Notes under the pieces: generated by a model
The model's database searches: none
What the model was told of the DNA's origin: nothing
What the model saw: the letters and a program-made list of their open reading frames with translations, nothing else
NCBI GenBank assembly: GCA_011375045.1
Contig: DRNB01000096.1
Coordinates: 1-9,563 of the forward strand
DNA: 9,563 nt
Origin: Aquifex aeolicus
GTDB taxonomy: Bacteria > Aquificota > Aquificia > Aquificales > Aquificaceae
Direction of reading: 5' to 3'
In this document: positions 5,933-9,563 of the stretch, in pieces
Layout of the letters: every line of letters starts with the position of its first letter
How positions within the stretch are numbered: the first letter of the stretch is position 1
Program-made: the position numbers and the translations under genes

Positions 5933-6307
5933 ATGTATTACGCTGTCCTGACGCTTTTTCTTATGGTTGCCGTCCTCCTCATAGTTCTGTCCCTCCTTCA
6001 GAAGGGGAGGGCTGACGTGGGCGCCGCCTTTGGGGGTGGTATGGGACAGTCCATCTTCGGAGCGGGAGGGGTCGATACGATCCTCACAAAGATCACCTAC
6101 TGGCTGGGAGGTATCTTTCTTCTGCTGGCGCTTCTGCTCTCCATCATCCCCAAGGAGGAGAAGGGATCTATCTTGGAAAAAGAGATAGGAAATGAAGGCA
6201 AGACAGCTCCTATCGAAGCTTCCCCCGCACCTGAGAAGGGACGGGGAGCTGATACTGGCGCACCTCCTCGGAAGGAGGGTGAGCAGTCTGCCCCTTCTGG
6301 AAAGTGA
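5933..6307 (+). CDS. secG: SecG, preprotein translocase subunit
   Basis: SecG is the small inner-membrane subunit of the SecYEG export channel and assists SecA-driven protein translocation. The 124-residue product has two membrane helices, about 3-21 and 55-72. Between them is the conserved loop QKGRADVGAAFGGGMGQSIFG (23-43), ending in a GVDTILTK motif. The SecG core ends near residue 73. The remaining ~50 residues form a low-complexity tail rich in Glu, Lys, Pro, Gly and Ala, and the last 38 or so are read from DNA that also encodes the start of prmC in another frame. Many SecG proteins have variable charged tails, so a tail is not odd, but this much overlap is. It heads the secG-prmC-CNNM-radC operon and diverges from fba. 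Confidence 0.92.
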   Translation: MYYAVLTLFLMVAVLLIVLSLLQKGRADVGAAFGGGMGQSIFGAGGVDTILTKITYWLGGIFLLLALLLSIIPKEEKGSILEKEIGNEGKTAPIEASPAPEKGRGADTGAPPRKEGEQSAPSGK

Positions 6308-6998
6308 TCTCTCTCCGGAGACGGTCCGCAGGTTCCGGGAGCTGATGGACAGAAGGATCGGAGGTGTTCCCACAGCTTACCTCTTGGGTGAGTGGGATTT
6401 TTACGGAAGAACCTTCCGGGTCAGGGAGGGAGTTCTCATACCCCGTCCGGAAACCGAGCTTCTCGTGGAGAAGATCCTTTCCCTGATACCCGATGAAGGG
6501 GTGTGGGGGTTCGAAATAGGCTGTGGCTCCGGATGCATATCCATCACGCTTCTCCGCGAGAAGGAGAACCTCAGGATGACCGCCGGCGACCTGAACCCTT
6601 CAGCGGTTTCCCTTACCCTCGAGAACGCCCGGCTCCACGGGGTCGCGGAGAGGATCGAGGTCTTTGCCGGGGATATGTTCGAGCCGGTCGCGGGCAGGAA
6701 ATTCAGCTTTGTGGTTTCGAACCCTCCCTACGTCCCCGCCCACCTGTGGGGGAAGCTGCCCCGGGAGGTAAGAAGGGAGGGACACCTTTCGGTGATCGGC
6801 GGGGAAAAGGGATACGAGTTCTACGAGAGGTTCTGCGCTGAGGTGAGGGATTATCTCCTCCCCGGAGGCTTCGTTGCCCTCGAGATAGGACACGATCAGG
6901 GGAAGGTGGTCAGGGATCTTCTGGTCTCCGCCGGCTTTGAAGTTATGATATATAAGGACTACGCGGGACAGGATCGGATAGCTTTGGGATGGAGCTGA
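6192..6998 (+). CDS. prmC: PrmC, peptide chain release factor N5-glutamine methyltransferase
   Basis: PrmC (HemK) uses S-adenosylmethionine to methylate the Gln of the GGQ motif in release factors RF1 and RF2, which is needed for efficient termination. The protein has 268 residues. The N-terminal helical domain (1-55, including GELILAHLLGRR) leads into the linker signature GVLIPRPETELLVE (80-93). SAM motif I is EIGCGSGCISITLL (108-121), an acidic residue follows at Asp133, and the catalytic NPPY is at 177-180. EVRREGHLSVIGGEKGYEFY is the usual downstream block. The start is bounded tightly: an in-frame TAG lies at 6186-6188, one codon before ATG 6192, and a later start would cut the helical domain. 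The gene therefore overlaps secG by 116 bases out of frame. Only weak AG-rich sequence precedes the ATG, so coupling to secG translation is likely. Confidence 0.94.
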   Translation: MKARQLLSKLPPHLRRDGELILAHLLGRRVSSLPLLESDLSPETVRRFRELMDRRIGGVPTAYLLGEWDFYGRTFRVREGVLIPRPETELLVEKILSLIPDEGVWGFEIGCGSGCISITLLREKENLRMTAGDLNPSAVSLTLENARLHGVAERIEVFAGDMFEPVAGRKFSFVVSNPPYVPAHLWGKLPREVRREGHLSVIGGEKGYEFYERFCAEVRDYLLPGGFVALEIGHDQGKVVRDLLVSAGFEVMIYKDYAGQDRIALGWS

Positions 6999-8218
6999 TA
7001 GGCTTTGTTATCGGTGTTCTCTTCTTCATAGCCCTCGAAGGTTTCTTTGCCGGATCCGAGATCGCCCTCCTGAGCGCGGACAAGGGAACGCTGAGAGCGG
7101 TCTTCAGGAAGAAAAAGTACAGATACGTTGCCCACTTCTTGGAAAATCCGGAGGAGTACATAACCCTCACCATGCTCGGCTACACCCTCAGTATAGTTTT
7201 CGCCGCCACGCTCTACACCCTGATGCTCATGTCCCTCACAAAGTACTTTCCCCAGATAGAGGGCTACGAGGTCCTGCTGGCGGAGACGCTGGTTATATTC
7301 ACCATAACCTTAGGGGAGATAATACCCAAGAGCCTGTTCCAGCACTACGCCAACAGGATAATCGTTCCCAGCCTCTTTGTGCTGGACAAGATCCGTATTC
7401 CCCTCAAACCCTTTCTCGTCCTATCGAAGATCATAAGCAGAGCTATATCGAGCAGGTTCGCCGCCAGCCGGGCGAGCGTCAGGAGGGAGGACATCATAGA
7501 GCTTCTGAGGGAGAAGAAGACCTTTGCGGAGTACGAGGGTCTGATGGTTTCCAACATACTTTCCTTCAAGGACAGAAGGGTGGGGGAGATAGTCAAACCC
7601 CTCTACGAGATAGTGATGATATCGGAAAACGCGAGCGTTGCTCAGGCTATAGAGAAGACCAGGGAGAGCGGCTACTCCCGGATACCGGTTTACAGGGTGA
7701 GGGTCGACGATGTGGTGGGCTACGTGAGCGCCTACGACCTGCTCGGTGCCCAGCCGGAGGAGCCGGTGAAGAAGTACATAAGGAAGATTCCGGTTTTCTC
7801 CGAGTACATGCCTCTCCCCGAGGTGATAAGGGAGTTCAAGGAACGTAAGGAGCACATAGCGGTTGTGGTGGACGAGAGGGGCGTGATAATAGGGATAGTA
7901 ACCCTCGAGGACATACTCAGGGAGATAGTGGGAGGCATATACACGGAGAAGGGGGAGGAGGAGCTCATAAAGGAGATCAGCAAGGACAGGTGGATAGTCG
8001 ACGGGAAGCTGGAGCTGAACGAGCTTGTCAGAATTACAGGTGTGAAGGTTCCCGAGGGTAACTACAGCACAGTGGGAGGGTTTCTCTCCTTTCTGGCGGG
8101 GAGGATACCCTACGAAGGGGAGAGCTTCGAACTGAACGGTTACAGGTTCAAGGTGGTTTCCGTCAACGAGCGAAGGGTCGAAAAGATCCTCGTGGAGAAG
8201 GTAAAGGGCGAGAAGTGA
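6989..8218 (+). CDS. CNNM/CorC-HlyC family membrane protein with CBS domains
   Basis: This 409-residue protein has the full architecture of the family once annotated as haemolysin C or CorC and now linked to magnesium/cation export (CorC/CNNM). A DUF21 membrane domain comes first (1-170, helices about 3-22, 58-80 and 95-116) with LEGFFAGSEIALLS (16-29) and GEIIPK (109-114). A CBS pair follows (about 200-255 and 265-315), with GYSRIPVYR (228-236) and GIVTLEDILREIVGGI (302-317). The C-terminal CorC_HlyC domain (about 330-405) has STVGGFL. The CBS pair binds adenine nucleotide in related proteins. The ATG sits 10 bases inside prmC with no clear Shine-Dalgarno, so it depends on coupling. It ends in a 4-base overlap (GTGA) with radC. 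Family is certain; the transported ion is inferred from homologues. Confidence 0.92.
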   Translation: MELIGFVIGVLFFIALEGFFAGSEIALLSADKGTLRAVFRKKKYRYVAHFLENPEEYITLTMLGYTLSIVFAATLYTLMLMSLTKYFPQIEGYEVLLAETLVIFTITLGEIIPKSLFQHYANRIIVPSLFVLDKIRIPLKPFLVLSKIISRAISSRFAASRASVRREDIIELLREKKTFAEYEGLMVSNILSFKDRRVGEIVKPLYEIVMISENASVAQAIEKTRESGYSRIPVYRVRVDDVVGYVSAYDLLGAQPEEPVKKYIRKIPVFSEYMPLPEVIREFKERKEHIAVVVDERGVIIGIVTLEDILREIVGGIYTEKGEEELIKEISKDRWIVDGKLELNELVRITGVKVPEGNYSTVGGFLSFLAGRIPYEGESFELNGYRFKVVSVNERRVEKILVEKVKGEK

Positions 8219-8889
8219 GATACCGCTACAGAACCATAAAGGAGATACCCGACGAGCTGAAGCCGAGGGAGAAGCTGCTCAGGAACGGACCGGAGAGTCT
8301 TTCTGAAGAGGAGCTTCTCGCGGTCATACTCGGAACAGGGAGCCGGGACAGGGACGTTGTGTCCCTCGCAAGGGACATCGTCCGCATAGGCTGGAAGACC
8401 CTCGAGGGTATGAGCGTAGCTGAGCTTATGAACGTGAAGGGGATGGGAAAGGTAAAGGCGCTTCAGATCAAGGCGCTCCTCGCCTTAGCCAGGAGGATCC
8501 GGGAACCCTACCCCCGCGTGGTTGTGCTTACACCCGACAGCGCCTACGACTTTCTGAGGGAGAGGTTCGATCCCCGCAAGGAGAGCCTCGTGGCTCTGTA
8601 TCTGGATCTGAGCCACCGGGTTTTGGAGGTGGAAACCGTAGCGGTGGGGTCTGTGAACAGGGTCTTCGTCCAGCCCAGGGAGATACTCAGACCAGCCCTC
8701 GAACTGTCCGCTTACGGTGTGCTGATAGCCCACAACCACCCTCAGGGTGAACCGGAACCCTCTCAGGAGGACATCGCCTTTACAAAGCGTCTGCACCGTG
8801 CCTGTGAGCTCATGGGCTTCGAACTTGTGGATCACCTGATAGTGGGAAGGGAGGATTACGTTTCCCTGCGGGAGTTGGGTATCCTCTGA
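8215..8889 (+). CDS. radC: RadC family protein (JAB/JAMM domain)
   Basis: The 224-residue product has the standard RadC layout. An N-terminal helix-hairpin-helix region (about 15-95, with KPREKLLRNGPESLSEEELL and the hairpin VKGMGKVKALQIKAL) is followed by an MPN/JAB domain. The metal signature is intact: His173, His175 and Asp186 in IAHNHPQGEPEPSQED. RadC proteins were named for a supposed DNA-repair role that has since been questioned; some homologues act in recombination or as metal-dependent enzymes, so no activity is claimed. It starts at GTG 8215, overlapping the previous stop by 4 bases, with AAAGGG 6 nt upstream. The first residues (YRTIKEIPDELKPREKL) fit the family. It is the last gene of the secG operon. 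Confidence 0.93.
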   Translation: MRYRYRTIKEIPDELKPREKLLRNGPESLSEEELLAVILGTGSRDRDVVSLARDIVRIGWKTLEGMSVAELMNVKGMGKVKALQIKALLALARRIREPYPRVVVLTPDSAYDFLRERFDPRKESLVALYLDLSHRVLEVETVAVGSVNRVFVQPREILRPALELSAYGVLIAHNHPQGEPEPSQEDIAFTKRLHRACELMGFELVDHLIVGREDYVSLRELGIL

Positions 8890-8914
8890 TTTTATGACAG
8901 AAATGTCATATAAT
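8886..8914 (+). promoter_or_regulatory. Candidate modA promoter, consensus -10, leaderless type
   Basis: TATAAT at 8909-8914 is a perfect -10 and ends 6 nt before ATG 8921, placing the transcript start on the start codon. CTGATT at 8886-8891 is a weak -35 (3 of 6) with a 17-nt spacer and overlaps the radC stop. No Shine-Dalgarno precedes modA. Confidence 0.6.
8893..8910. promoter_or_regulatory. Perfect inverted repeat in the modA promoter, possible operator
   Basis: TATGACA-GAAA-TGTCATA: two perfect 7-base arms around a 4-base centre. The repeat fills most of the spacer between the proposed -35 and -10 and shares two bases with TATAAT, a position where a bound protein would block RNA polymerase. 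It does not match the E. coli ModE box as I know it, nor the CRP or FNR consensus. In a transcript reading through from radC it could instead fold as a hairpin with a GAAA (GNRA) tetraloop. Confidence 0.5.
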
Positions 8915-8920
8915 TTCCCC

Positions 8921-9563
8921 ATGGGCTTCCTGATCCCGCTCCTGCTGCTTGTGGCGATCTCCTTCGGCGAAACCCTTTACATAGCGGTAGCCGCAAGCAT
9001 GAGACCCCTGTTTGTGGAGCTGGCGGAGGTGTTCGAGTCAGAGCACAGGAACGTGGAGGTCAGACTCACCTTTGGATCCTCGGGCAATCTCTACAGGCAG
9101 ATAGCCGGGGGGGCGCCCTACGATCTGTTCGCCTCCGCGGACGTTCTCTACGCTGAGAAGCTCAGAGGGACAGGAAAGGCTGTTTACTACAGGGAGTTTG
9201 CCAGAGGCAGGCTCGTTGTCTTCTCCGCGCGGAACAAAGATTACAGGGACGGTGTGGAGGTGCTGAGGAACTCCGAGAGGATAGCTTTGGCGAGTCCAAG
9301 GCACGCACCCTACGGCAGGAGCGCTGTGGCTTTTCTCAAAAGGGCCGGTCTTTACGAGGAGGTGCGACACAGGCTCCTCTACGGTGCGAACACAGCTCAG
9401 GCGCTTCAGTTTGCGGCTTCGGGGGGAGCGGACGCGGCTGTTGTTCCCCTCTCCCTTGTGCTTCACTACGGTAAGGGAAGGTTCTGGGAAGTCCCCCGGG
9501 ATCTTTACCCCCCCATCAGGCACACCCTTGTGCTCACCTCCAGAGGTGAGGGGAAGCGATCCG
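8921..9563 (+). CDS. modA: ModA, molybdate/tungstate ABC transporter binding protein (3' end outside window)
   Basis: This is the substrate-binding protein of a molybdate (or tungstate) importer. The first 214 codons are present and the frame is open at the window edge. A hydrophobic signal peptide (FLIPLLLLVAISFG, 3-16) is followed by ETLYIAVAASM, with oxyanion-binding Ser26. TFGSSGNLYRQI carries the second Ser pair (53-54), followed by GGAPYDLFASADVLYAEKL, the most typical ModA block. Further family features are ASPRHAPYGRSAVAFL, GANTAQALQF and VPRDLYPPI. ATG 8921 is preferred because of the leaderless -10 before it. In-frame ATGs at 8894 and 8903 would add 9 or 6 residues and none has a Shine-Dalgarno. 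The signal peptide has no Lys or Arg before its hydrophobic core. modB and modC are expected downstream. Molybdate cannot be told from tungstate here. Confidence 0.92.
   Translation, partial: MGFLIPLLLLVAISFGETLYIAVAASMRPLFVELAEVFESEHRNVEVRLTFGSSGNLYRQIAGGAPYDLFASADVLYAEKLRGTGKAVYYREFARGRLVVFSARNKDYRDGVEVLRNSERIALASPRHAPYGRSAVAFLKRAGLYEEVRHRLLYGANTAQALQFAASGGADAAVVPLSLVLHYGKGRFWEVPRDLYPPIRHTLVLTSRGEGKRS

Noticed and set aside
8893..8920. The inverted repeat after radC as an intrinsic terminator
   Set aside because: The stem is AT-rich, only 7 bp, and followed by TAATTTCCCC rather than a T-run. A perfect -10 box overlaps it, so a promoter/operator role fits better, though an RNA hairpin at the radC 3' end is not excluded.
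1..9563. Horizontally acquired island, defence system or mobile element
   Set aside because: Codon use and base composition look even throughout by eye, all genes are core housekeeping or metabolic families, and I found no transposase, integrase, terminal repeats or CRISPR-like repeats.

Overview
The window reads as a compact chromosomal segment of a thermophilic bacterium, most likely in or near the Aquificales (Aquificota). Three things point there: two motB genes in tandem (as I recall, Aquifex aeolicus carries motB1 and motB2 with one motA); heavy use of ATA for Ile and AGG/AGA for Arg; and very tight gene packing with overlaps. The GC content is clearly above 50% by eye, which is high for that group, so the placement is inference. 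I see no mobile element, phage gene, CRISPR array, tRNA or rRNA, and no gene-free stretch over 300 bases.

Layout: (1) Bases 1-1177, plus strand: the 3' end of one MotB-type stator gene, then a complete second motB. (2) Bases 1239-3050, plus strand: a MIP18/DUF59 Fe-S assembly protein, a free-standing V4R-domain protein and biotin synthase (bioB), probably one transcript. (3) Bases 3047-5890, minus strand: class II fructose-bisphosphate aldolase (fba), then acetyl-CoA synthetase (acs). Read from right to left this is a two-gene operon that ends tail to tail against bioB, with overlapping stop codons. (4) Bases 5933-8889, plus strand: secG, prmC, a CNNM/CorC-type membrane protein and radC, each overlapping the next. 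secG and prmC overlap by 116 bases out of frame. (5) Bases 8921 to the end, plus strand: modA, the molybdate-binding protein, cut by the window edge.

How the genes fit together: the metabolic genes suit an organism that activates acetate (Acs), runs the lower part of gluconeogenesis (Fba), makes biotin (BioB, with a possible Fe-S helper beside it) and imports molybdate or tungstate for redox enzymes. The secG operon is housekeeping: protein export, release-factor methylation, cation or membrane homeostasis, and a RadC-family protein.

The most interesting signal is in transcription and translation starts. Three genes without a Shine-Dalgarno sequence (MIP18 at 1239, fba at 5890, modA at 8921) each have a TANNNT -10 hexamer (TATTAT, TAAAAT, TATAAT) exactly 6 nt before the ATG. 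This is the signature of leaderless mRNAs. None of the internal operon genes has it. The modA promoter also carries a perfect 7-bp inverted repeat with a GAAA centre. Most gene content is ordinary; I do not see a new multi-gene system here.
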